Shown: one piece after another, positions 8,844 to 16,083 of the stretch
Layout of the letters: every line of letters begins with the position of its first letter
Numbering within the stretch: the stretch's first letter is position 1
NCBI RefSeq assembly: GCF_022163125.1
Contig: NZ_CP091881.1
Coordinates: 4,464,001-4,528,000, forward strand
Direction: 5' to 3'
Origin: Paenibacillus sp. HWE-109
GTDB lineage: Bacteria > Bacillota > Bacilli > Paenibacillales > NBRC-103111
Length of the DNA: 64,000 nucleotides
The notes under the pieces: model-generated
What the model was told of the DNA's origin: nothing
Databases searched by the model: none
Seen by the model: the letters and a program-made list of their open reading frames with translations, nothing else
Made by a program: the position numbers and the translations under genes

Positions 8844-9025
8844 GGGAACTGTGGGACGCTATTTGGTCAAATAGCAGGGATGCTAGGATGGTAGCGGAAC
8901 TACAGGGTCCTATTTCCGCGAAAATCGCTGAATTTCTCATGAAACAGCAAAATAGCGCCCTGTAGTTCCCTTAACCTCGCGATATGGGCACTTTTTTGCT
9001 AGAATAACGGATTGAGGTTCCCTTA
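8844..9025. repeat. Dispersed repeat R2, copy 1 (about 182 bp)
   Basis: Closely related in order and sequence to 50610-50788. Shared blocks include gctattt...caaatagcaggga, tagcggaactacagg, aatagcg...ctgtagttccct and aacctcg.gata..ggcactttttt. The outer inverted ends are degenerate here, but an internal pair is perfect: ggaactacaggg (8896-8907) with ccctgtagttcc (8958-8969). No gene is visible in it. Confidence 0.75.
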
Positions 9026-9083
9026 TCTCCTGCGAGGCCACTGGGTAACGGGCAGCGATCAACTCCAAATATATTCTTTTAAA

Positions 9084-9120
9084 AAAGCCTCTTAACCGAG
9101 GTTTTCGGTTAAGAGGCTTT
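9084..9120 (-). terminator. Rho-independent terminator of the amino-sugar operon
   Basis: A perfect 16-bp stem (aaagcctcttaaccga with its complement) closes a 5-base loop four bases downstream of the last stop codon at 9124. On the minus strand it is followed by a run of T (TTTTTTAAAAGAA). Confidence 0.93.
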
Positions 9121-9123
9121 CAT

Positions 9124-10203
9124 TTAAGTCAAATAAATGTGTGGATTTTGTTTTTGACACTCTTCGATAACCAACAACTGCTGGCGTACCTGCTGCGGTG
9201 TAATTTCAAGATCAGCCCCTTGTGTCAGCGCCCGATGGAGCATGAGGTATAATTGCTCCGTCATATGACTCATCGTATCGCGGTCTTCGGCAAGTACAAG
9301 ATTCCAGCTGTCTGCATGCCAAGTTAGTGTTTCGCTGCAATAAGCAGGCAAACCATTCGCGTTCACCAGCGGCTCCTTAATAAGCTTCTGCTCCGGCGCT
9401 TCCTCCGGCACAAAGTATTTCCATTCCAGTTCCTGGCCTGTCCCTTTCAGCCCGCCGTTCGTGCCTTGGATGTGAAAGGTTTCACGCGGGTACGCACACG
9501 TCGAAGAAATTTCCAGATCAATCGTCGGACGCCCCGCTCCACGCATGATCAGCTTCACATAATCTTCCGCATCTCCGAAAGTGTTGGCCCGATCCATGAT
9601 ACATGTAATGAATGGCATGGTGTCTGTCCCAAACAATTGCAACGCTTGATCAAGGGGATGAGGCCCCGTATTCATTAAGCTTCCGCCATTGTTGCTTTGC
9701 AGTGTTTGCCAATCCCACCTGCGGGCGAAGTTGTTCAACGTGAAATTAATCTGTACAATCCTTCCTAAGACGCCCGACTCAATCACTTTGCGAATTTGCA
9801 CAAAGGCTGGCTGGTAACGGGATTGCTGGAAGACAGCCAATATTTTCCCATTTCGCTCAGAAGCCTCTATCAATTGGTCTACTTCTTCGGCAGTTTTGGC
9901 AAGCGGCTTTTCGCAAAGCACGTGGAATCCCCGATTCAGCAAGGCAAGGGAAATCGAGAAATGCTGGTGGCTCACTGAGGCATTAACAACCAGATCAAGC
10001 TCCTCATGTTCTACCATTTCCTCCCAAGTGGAGTAGGCGGCACAGCCATATTCTTGGCGAGCGAGTGCTTGACGCTCAGGAATGGCATCAGCAACGGCGA
10101 CAATCTTGTAGTATTCCGTAATTTGGGCCAGCAAATTTCCATGGATATCGCGACCACTGCGCCCTTGTCCAATAATGCCAATTTTCAATTGTGGATGGCT
10201 CAT
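9124..10203 (-). CDS. Gfo/Idh/MocA family NAD(P)-dependent sugar dehydrogenase
   Basis: 359 aa. N-terminal Rossmann motif GIIGQGRSG (residues 8-16) and the family's CEKPLAKT (near residue 95), whose Lys contacts substrate and cofactor; a GPHPLDQAL segment supplies the usual active-site His near residue 180. The C-terminal half is the alpha/beta substrate domain. Such enzymes oxidise or reduce sugar, inositol or amino-sugar hydroxyls. It is the last gene of the seven-gene operon, just after the AraC gene (27 bases apart) and before a strong terminator. The ribosome site is weak (AGAGGT). The exact substrate cannot be read. Confidence 0.9.
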   Translation of the reverse strand: MSHPQLKIGIIGQGRSGRDIHGNLLAQITEYYKIVAVADAIPERQALARQEYGCAAYSTWEEMVEHEELDLVVNASVSHQHFSISLALLNRGFHVLCEKPLAKTAEEVDQLIEASERNGKILAVFQQSRYQPAFVQIRKVIESGVLGRIVQINFTLNNFARRWDWQTLQSNNGGSLMNTGPHPLDQALQLFGTDTMPFITCIMDRANTFGDAEDYVKLIMRGAGRPTIDLEISSTCAYPRETFHIQGTNGGLKGTGQELEWKYFVPEEAPEQKLIKEPLVNANGLPAYCSETLTWHADSWNLVLAEDRDTMSHMTEQLYLMLHRALTQGADLEITPQQVRQQLLVIEECQKQNPHIYLT

Positions 10204-10230
10204 ATGTAAAGACCTCTATTCTAATCAGAT

Positions 10231-11136
10231 TTATAAGAAATTACGAAATGTTTTCTTATACTCGGTCGGCGTGATCCCTGTTCGCTTCTTAAAGGTGCGA
10301 ATAAAATGGCTCAAATGATGGAAACCAACCTGAAAACCAATCTGCGTGATCGTATGCGCATCTCGGCGTATAAGCTCCATAGCCCGCTCGATACGGACTT
10401 CATTGACGAAATCGATAAACGTCTGCCCCGTTTCCTTCTTGAATACATGACTGAAATAAGCCGGTGCCATATTGGCAAGAAAAGCTCCATGCTCGAGTGG
10501 GATGTCTTGACTATAGTTGTCATTGATATAGCGTTTCACTTCATCAATTGGTTGCTGCTCGACAAGTGTCGGTTGTTTGGCCGGCTTTCGTTTAGCCTTG
10601 CGACACTCACGGTCGAATAAGATGAGCAGCTTGGCCAGCGTTATCCGGATCGCATACTGATAGCCGAGCTCCCTATGCTCAAACTCATCTTGCATATCTT
10701 GCAGGAGATGCTCGAACAATATTTGCTTGTTTTTCCCAATATGCAGCCACGGTTGTGGGACTGCAGCGCTCTCGACGTTATCCTCAGAAGGGTACAGCAG
10801 CGGCCCCAAGGTACCTGAAAAAGGTTTTAGTTGCTCGGATATAAGAAACGGCAGAAAATCAATTAGCACCAATTCAAACGCTTTGTCTTCGATAGCACGG
10901 AAACTGTGCTCAAGACCCGGAGCAATAAGGAAGACGTCCCCCCGGCTTACGGTCAACGATTTACCGCGCAACTGGTGATTGCATACGCCATTAAGCACAT
11001 AAGCGATTTGAACGTAATCGTGAATATGCATAGGCTGCTTCAATAGCTGGCTCGAGTAGCGAAATATTTTGAAAGGAAAGTCCTGATTCAATTGGGACTT
11101 GCTTTGCAAATAGGACATGCCATTCCCTTTATCCAT
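10231..11136 (-). CDS. AraC family transcriptional regulator with cupin sensor domain
   Basis: 301 aa. N-terminal cupin-like part (HIHDYVQIAYVLNGVCNHQL, about residues 38-57) for ligand sensing, then two helix-turn-helix motifs at the C-terminus (about residues 200-300), ending with HHLSHFIRTFKKRTGITPTE, the AraC signature. It lies inside the operon of sugar enzymes and is probably its own pathway's regulator, responding to a sugar or sugar phosphate; this is inferred from context. AAGGTGG precedes the ATG by 7 bases; an in-frame ATG six codons later is a possible alternative. Confidence 0.92.
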   Translation of the reverse strand: MDKGNGMSYLQSKSQLNQDFPFKIFRYSSQLLKQPMHIHDYVQIAYVLNGVCNHQLRGKSLTVSRGDVFLIAPGLEHSFRAIEDKAFELVLIDFLPFLISEQLKPFSGTLGPLLYPSEDNVESAAVPQPWLHIGKNKQILFEHLLQDMQDEFEHRELGYQYAIRITLAKLLILFDRECRKAKRKPAKQPTLVEQQPIDEVKRYINDNYSQDIPLEHGAFLANMAPAYFSHVFKKETGQTFIDFVNEVRIERAMELIRRDAHTITQIGFQVGFHHLSHFIRTFKKRTGITPTEYKKTFRNFL

Positions 11137-11180
11137 ATTCCGACCACCTTCCCTGAGCTAATTGACTACCCAAGCATATG

Positions 11181-12038
11181 TTATGCATGTTCCCAAGACA
11201 ACATTTTTTTGACTACTTGAAAATCATGCGCAAGCCGTTCGTAGGCAGGAAACGGCGCATGACATTCCAGTGTTATCCATCCGTTATAACCGACTTCTTT
11301 CAGGGCATCGAACATGGGCTGATGATCGGCTGCCCCTTCGCCCAAGCGACTTTGCAGAAACCCCTCTTCTCCGCGATGCGTCAGGTTAAGGAAAGTGCCC
11401 GGCGCACCAACCTCCGCCACACGAATCTCATCTTTGACATGGACATGGAACAAGTGCTTGCCTAGATTGACGATGGAATCCCTGCCATAATCCGTCTCCG
11501 TAATATACATATTACCCGCGTCATGAATCACCCCAACATGGTCATGCTCAATCAGATCCAGCAGCTTCAAGCTGCTGTCTACGGTTTCTACAAGCGACTG
11601 ATTGTGGATTTCCAGCACGAGTTTTATCTGATAGGCTTGTGCCGCCTCAGCGCATTTATTCAGCCAGTGAGCCGCTTTGGCATAATGGTAGTCGTGCGCC
11701 ATGAACGCATTCGGCCCTCCCGGTGCTACCCGAATCATCGATGATCCCAGTTCTCCACCCATGTCCAACAAACGATTAAAATCGCCAAATGCTTCCTCAC
11801 ACTCTTGATCACTAGCTGTCGAGAAGCCGCCCATATAGCCGGCAAGCACCGGAATTTCCAGCCCCAAATCCGCTGCTAGCGTCTTGATTTCCTGGATCCG
11901 CGGAGCACTCGTTGTGGGTGAGAGATGTGGCTCGCGAGCAGCTATCTCGATCCCATCCATGCCCAGCTGTTGGGTCAGCTTCATCGCTTCTTGAATACTG
12001 TGTGAAATAAAAACACCGCTAAATGCTGCAAATTTCAA
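11181..12038 (-). CDS. Sugar phosphate isomerase/epimerase (xylose isomerase-like TIM barrel)
   Basis: 285 aa. Metal-ligand motifs of the AP-endonuclease-2-like barrel are present in order: LEIHNQS (Glu), VIHDAGNMY (Asp), HVHVKDE (His) and ITLECHAPF (Glu). Family members isomerise or epimerise sugars and keto-sugars with a divalent metal. The start is TTG at 12038, supported by AGGAGGAG six bases upstream; no suitable ATG is close. It directly follows nagA (12 bases). With the two Gfo/Idh/MocA dehydrogenases in the operon it may process a keto-sugar intermediate. Confidence 0.88.
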   Translation of the reverse strand: MKFAAFSGVFISHSIQEAMKLTQQLGMDGIEIAAREPHLSPTTSAPRIQEIKTLAADLGLEIPVLAGYMGGFSTASDQECEEAFGDFNRLLDMGGELGSSMIRVAPGGPNAFMAHDYHYAKAAHWLNKCAEAAQAYQIKLVLEIHNQSLVETVDSSLKLLDLIEHDHVGVIHDAGNMYITETDYGRDSIVNLGKHLFHVHVKDEIRVAEVGAPGTFLNLTHRGEEGFLQSRLGEGAADHQPMFDALKEVGYNGWITLECHAPFPAYERLAHDFQVVKKMLSWEHA

Positions 12039-12050
12039 TGATGGCTCCTC

Positions 12051-13253
12051 CTAGTGATGAAGTGAATTCCGCTTGAATACACGTTCACCTGATTTGTACG
12101 TTTGTTCCACGCGAAGACGGTTTCCTTCTTTACTGAGCAAGACGAAGTCAGCAGGCGCGCCGGGCGACAAACCTGCCGCTGAAATTAAGTTCATACAACT
12201 CGCGGGTCCGAGAGAGGCCATATTCCATGCGTCTGTCAAGCTTGCGATTCCCCGATTCAGCAGGTGCTCAATTCCCCAAAGCTGCATTTGCGCGGAACCA
12301 GCCAACAACTGCTCATTCTCTGCCATATGCAGCTTTCCCTCAGGGGTGAGTACAACGTTACCACCAATATGAGAGGTGTACGCGCCTGGCGCCAATCCGC
12401 TGATTGAAACTGCGTCACTGACAAGCATAGCCTTGTTTCCCTTTACTTTAAGCACTACCTTTAAGACTTGATCAGGCAAGTGAAAGCCGTCAGCGATCAG
12501 GCAACACCACAAGGACTCCTGCGCTAGCTGCTCCCAGATATAATTGGGATGACGCGGCAGGGATAGCTGTGCACCGTTCCCCAAGTGGGTAGACATGCGC
12601 GCTCCGCATGCGACCGCTTCCTGAATTTGTTCCGATGCTGCAGACGTATGTCCGATCGACACCGTAACGCCGCTTTCCGAGCATCGACGGATAAAATCAC
12701 CGCTCCCCGGCCATTCCGGGGACAGGGTGAGAAGGCGAATCCTTCCTCCGGCAGCTTCCTGCCAACGGCAGAACAGCTCCCACTCCGGCGCCCTGACATA
12801 CCCCAGGTTATGCGCCCCTCTTGCGCCGTCATGCGGAGAAATGAAGGGACCCTCCAGATGAATGCCTGCGATGCCGGCAGCAGCAACCGGGTCTTCCTCA
12901 CAGGCGCGAGCTATCGTTTTCAGCCCCTGCGTAATAGCTTCATCGCTGTTCGTTATCAGCGTTGGATAGCTGGCTGTTACACCTTCTCGCCAGAGCATTC
13001 GGATCACCTTGCCGACCATATCTTCAGGCATCGAACCTAGGTTGAAATCACAGCCTGCATAGCCATTAATTTGCAAGTCGATCAAGCCTGGTGCGACTAT
13101 CGCCAGTTCGGATTTCTCATGCTCCTGCAGATGGACCGGTTCTATCGACTTGATGAATCCGTTCTCAATTCCCATCACAACGGGCTGCTCGGTCGCATAA
13201 TGGATGGCTTTCACTTGCGTCTTAGACAGGCCCATAAGCGTCACGATCCACAT
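12051..13253 (-). CDS. nagA: N-acetylglucosamine-6-phosphate deacetylase
   Basis: 400 aa amidohydrolase. It has APGLIDLQINGYAGCDFN near the N-terminus, HLEGPFISPHDGARGAHN (metal-binding Glu and substrate loop), VSIGHTSA and LVSDAVS with the catalytic Asp. These fit NagA, which releases acetate from N-acetylglucosamine-6-phosphate to give glucosamine-6-phosphate. The usual HxFNAM block is HLGNGAQLSLPRHPN here, so it belongs to a divergent branch and the substrate could be a modified amino sugar. The start at ATG 13253 overlaps the end of nagB by 32 bases with no strong ribosome site; an ATG seven codons later is possible. Confidence 0.88.
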   Translation of the reverse strand: MWIVTLMGLSKTQVKAIHYATEQPVVMGIENGFIKSIEPVHLQEHEKSELAIVAPGLIDLQINGYAGCDFNLGSMPEDMVGKVIRMLWREGVTASYPTLITNSDEAITQGLKTIARACEEDPVAAAGIAGIHLEGPFISPHDGARGAHNLGYVRAPEWELFCRWQEAAGGRIRLLTLSPEWPGSGDFIRRCSESGVTVSIGHTSAASEQIQEAVACGARMSTHLGNGAQLSLPRHPNYIWEQLAQESLWCCLIADGFHLPDQVLKVVLKVKGNKAMLVSDAVSISGLAPGAYTSHIGGNVVLTPEGKLHMAENEQLLAGSAQMQLWGIEHLLNRGIASLTDAWNMASLGPASCMNLISAAGLSPGAPADFVLLSKEGNRLRVEQTYKSGERVFKRNSLHH

Positions 13254-13995
13254 ATAAGGTGCAGTCCGAGTGGTTCCTTAGTATCGTCGAAGGACATTCC
13301 GTGGAAATAGATCCACTCAATGTTCGCTTAACCGCTTGATGCTTCGTCCTGCCTGGAACGATACAAAATAGATGAGCGCCAGCGAGAAGAGCAGGAATCG
13401 TAAGGGTCAAGGCATGCGTTGGGACATCTGCAAATGAAGGGAAACAACCATCATTTACCTGCTGCTGACGGCATGCGTCGTCCAGTTCAACCTTTTTGAT
13501 CAGCAAAGGATCATTGAAATCAGCTACTGGCGGGTCATTAAAAGCAATATGTCCATTCTCCCCGATGCCCAGACAGACGATATCAATGGGAGCTTCCTGA
13601 ATCAGTTCGCTGTAGCGAAGGCATTCTGCCGCGCTCGAATTTGAGCTGTCAATTAAATGAACCCTACCCGGATTAACTCGTTCAAAGAGGCTTTTGTTCA
13701 AAAAATAGCTAAAGGTTTGCGGACTATTTTTCGGTAATCCGATATATTCATCCATATGAAAAGCTGTGATGCGCGACCAATCCATCGTGTTGTCCGCCGC
13801 CAAATGGCCTAGCAGTTCATTCTGTGACGGTGCAGCAGCAAAAATCATCCGAATCGATGGTTTGACAAGCAGCAGCTCTTTGATTTTGGCGGCAACGTCA
13901 GTTCCTGCAGCAGCCCCCATGACATGACGATCTTGATAAACTTGCACCTTCAATGCATCCACGGCGTGCTTCGCAGCCTGCTGTTGCTTACTCAT
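13222..13995 (-). CDS. nagB: Glucosamine-6-phosphate deaminase-like protein (divergent NagB branch)
   Basis: 257 aa, near the usual NagB length. It has AFHMDEYIGL (general-base Asp) and GIGENGHIAFNDPP, which carries the catalytic His. Two differences from textbook NagB: the phosphate loop normally LATGSTP reads FAAAPSQNE, and the Glu after FN is Asp. Canonical NagB converts glucosamine-6-phosphate to fructose-6-phosphate and ammonia; this branch may act on a related amino-sugar phosphate. GGGAGGG precedes the ATG, whose ATGA overlaps the stop of the preceding dehydrogenase. Pairing with nagA supports an amino-sugar role. Confidence 0.85.
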   Translation of the reverse strand: MSKQQQAAKHAVDALKVQVYQDRHVMGAAAGTDVAAKIKELLLVKPSIRMIFAAAPSQNELLGHLAADNTMDWSRITAFHMDEYIGLPKNSPQTFSYFLNKSLFERVNPGRVHLIDSSNSSAAECLRYSELIQEAPIDIVCLGIGENGHIAFNDPPVADFNDPLLIKKVELDDACRQQQVNDGCFPSFADVPTHALTLTIPALLAGAHLFCIVPGRTKHQAVKRTLSGSISTECPSTILRNHSDCTLYVDRDAYGPV

Positions 13996-15023
13996 TGTGT
14001 TCCCTCCCCGTTTTGTATTTGCGCGCCTAATGCCGCACTCTCATAGATCATTTCAACCAGCTGCAGCGCCTTCCAGCCATCTTCTCCGGTTACCAACGGT
14101 TCCCCCCCGGTTTCAATCGCTGCGATTACATCAATGAATTGACTTTGATGAAAATCGGAAACGATGCTTCGCGGATCTGAGATGCCGCCATACATGTGGC
14201 TTTGTGTCCAATGGGGCTCACTCCAGCCTGGTACCGACCAATGAACAATGGAAGATCCTTCCAACTTAATTGTCCCCTTGTCTCCGTACAGATTCATGGT
14301 AGCTGCGAATCCCGGCTGAATGCTGGTAGATGCCATGATGGTTCCGAATGCGCCATTCTTGAATTGCAGCAAAGCAAGTCCCAGATCTTCTGCTTCCATT
14401 TGATGCGTTTGTGTTGCTATCTTGCCGAATACGCTCTGAATCTCTCCTGCAAACCACAATAATAGATCCAGCCCATGAATGCCTTGATTCATCAAAACAC
14501 CGCCATCTTCATTGCGGGTACCGCGCCAATCAGCGCTTTCATAATAAGCTTGGGAACGAAAGAACGGAATCGACAATTCTGCCAAAAGCAGTTTACCTAA
14601 GCTTCCCTCATCAAGCACGCGTTTTATCGCCTGATTCTGCGCCTCAAATCGCCTCTGCGAGATGACGGAGAGGATAACGCCGCGTTCTTTTGCTGTACGT
14701 ACGAGTTCCATTGCCTCTTGCGAACTCATCGCAATGGGCTTTTCGATAATGAGATGCTTGCCGGCATTCAGCACATCAAGTCCAATGCGGGCATGACTGC
14801 CGCTGGAGGTCGTCACACAGACGATATCGACATCCGCCCGGCTCAACAGCTCATGATAGTCCGTCGTCCAGGCACAACTCTCTTGTTCGGCATTTTTTTG
14901 CGCTTTCGCTTCGTTGCGGCTCGACACGCATGTAAGCTCAGCTTCCTCCATCTGGCGGATCGCCTCGATATGAAAATCTGCGACTGAGCCGCAGCCAATA
15001 ATTCCGAATCTCCATTTCGTCAC
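13992..15023 (-). CDS. Gfo/Idh/MocA family oxidoreductase
   Basis: 343 aa. Rossmann motif GIIGCGSVADFH (residues 7-18), family motif IEKPIAMS near residue 93, and NQGIHGLDLLLW with the active-site His near residue 180. It is only distantly similar to the other dehydrogenase of this operon, so the two probably act at different steps. The start is GTG at 15023, three bases after the stop of the upstream epimerase, with GAGGTG inside that gene as the ribosome site; it overlaps nagB by four bases. Likely NAD(P)-dependent oxidation of a sugar hydroxyl. Confidence 0.9.
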   Translation of the reverse strand: MTKWRFGIIGCGSVADFHIEAIRQMEEAELTCVSSRNEAKAQKNAEQESCAWTTDYHELLSRADVDIVCVTTSSGSHARIGLDVLNAGKHLIIEKPIAMSSQEAMELVRTAKERGVILSVISQRRFEAQNQAIKRVLDEGSLGKLLLAELSIPFFRSQAYYESADWRGTRNEDGGVLMNQGIHGLDLLLWFAGEIQSVFGKIATQTHQMEAEDLGLALLQFKNGAFGTIMASTSIQPGFAATMNLYGDKGTIKLEGSSIVHWSVPGWSEPHWTQSHMYGGISDPRSIVSDFHQSQFIDVIAAIETGGEPLVTGEDGWKALQLVEMIYESAALGAQIQNGEGTQ

Positions 15024-15026
15024 GGG

Positions 15027-15881
15027 CTACACCTCGCTCATTAGAACACGAAGTGCTTGCAGGGACATCAAGGTACCCATCATCTGATTGCCCCCGACTG
15101 GCACATAATGTGTCTCAATCGTAAAAAGTCCATTATAATCGTCTGCGAGCAGCGCTTTCAACTGAGCAATAACGGGCACATTGCCTGAACCTAGCGGAAC
15201 ACAATGGGGCAGTCCGTCTTCACGGATATAGGCATCCTTGAGATGAACATGTGCAAGCACATCCTTCATAGCCGTGTATCCAGCTGGAAATGCCTCCAGC
15301 CCGCCATAGGCCTCATTGCCCGGATCCCATAAACCCCGAAGGGCAGGCGATGCAACCGCACGGACAATCACCGCCACTTCTTCCGCATAACCCCCGTTGC
15401 ATGCTGGCTCATTCTCCAGTAAAAGCTGAACACCCCGGGCCTCTGCCACCACTGCTGCCTGCTGCAAATAACGTACGATCTCATCTCTATGCGAGGCAGG
15501 GTCCGCTTCCCGCCAAAATGAAAAGATACGAATTCTCGTTGTCCCAAGCATATTCGCAATCGTGATAACCCGGTCTAATTTAGCAAAATGCGACTGCACG
15601 CTTTCTTCCCTTTGACCAAAAGTATCCCCTGCGGCAACTTGCCTCGAAGGATCCAGCGCACACTTAAACAATGGCGAAGCAATCGCTGAAATGAACAATC
15701 CCCGCGCCTCCACCTGACGCCGAATTTCACTTACTTGCTCGTTATCCAGATCAGCTGCATTCTGTCCGTTGATTACGCGAATTTCAACATGCTTCAAGCC
15801 CTGTTCAGCAGCCCAGTCCAACGCCTCTTCGAAGTGGGCAGACACTTCATCTGTTAATACGCCCAAACGCTCCCATACCAC
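15027..15881 (-). CDS. Sugar phosphate isomerase/epimerase (TIM barrel), first gene of the operon
   Basis: 284 aa. Barrel motifs: LLENEPACNGG (metal Glu), GLWDPGNEAYGG (Asp), HVHLKDAY (His) and FTIETHYVP (Glu). It starts at GTG 15881 with AGGAGGG six bases upstream. First gene of a tightly packed unit (gaps of -32 to +44 bases) running to 9124, so expression of the whole set probably begins in the 200 bases to its right. Same superfamily as the product of 11181-12038 but clearly a separate lineage, which argues for two distinct isomerase or epimerase steps. Confidence 0.88.
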   Translation of the reverse strand: MVWERLGVLTDEVSAHFEEALDWAAEQGLKHVEIRVINGQNAADLDNEQVSEIRRQVEARGLFISAIASPLFKCALDPSRQVAAGDTFGQREESVQSHFAKLDRVITIANMLGTTRIRIFSFWREADPASHRDEIVRYLQQAAVVAEARGVQLLLENEPACNGGYAEEVAVIVRAVASPALRGLWDPGNEAYGGLEAFPAGYTAMKDVLAHVHLKDAYIREDGLPHCVPLGSGNVPVIAQLKALLADDYNGLFTIETHYVPVGGNQMMGTLMSLQALRVLMSEV

Positions 15882-16025
15882 CCTTAGCCCTCCTCATTGA
15901 CCTGTTCCCAAGGTTCTTCTAATCCTGTCTACTACTATATCAACATTGCTTTTCTTAAAGTTGACTTTTCTTTCGAAATAAATAGACATTTTTTACGCTT
16001 CGCAGGCGATATGGCAACAGCGAAA

Positions 16026-16072
16026 AGAGGGGCTGCTCTCATGGTCATGTGACCCTGAGAGGCAGCCCCTCT
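16026..16072 (-). terminator. Rho-independent terminator after the SLH protein gene
   Basis: Long hairpin with agaggggctgc pairing with gcagcccctct and an inner paired region, 11 bases downstream of the stop at 16084; on the minus strand it is followed by TTTTCG. Confidence 0.88.
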
Positions 16073-16083
16073 GCAATTAACGC

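Larger units (their letters stand above)
8146..9123. other. Gene-free stretch with repeats
   Basis: No credible gene is visible. From left to right it holds four 30-bp tandem units, two degenerate ~60-bp-spaced copies of a 'gcaacact...ggttgtag' segment (about 8390-8470), one R1 dispersed repeat, one R2 dispersed repeat and the terminator of the downstream operon. Short open frames across the tandem units are by-products of the 30-base period. The stretch separates two minus-strand operons, so it also contains the unseen gerA promoter. Confidence 0.8.
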
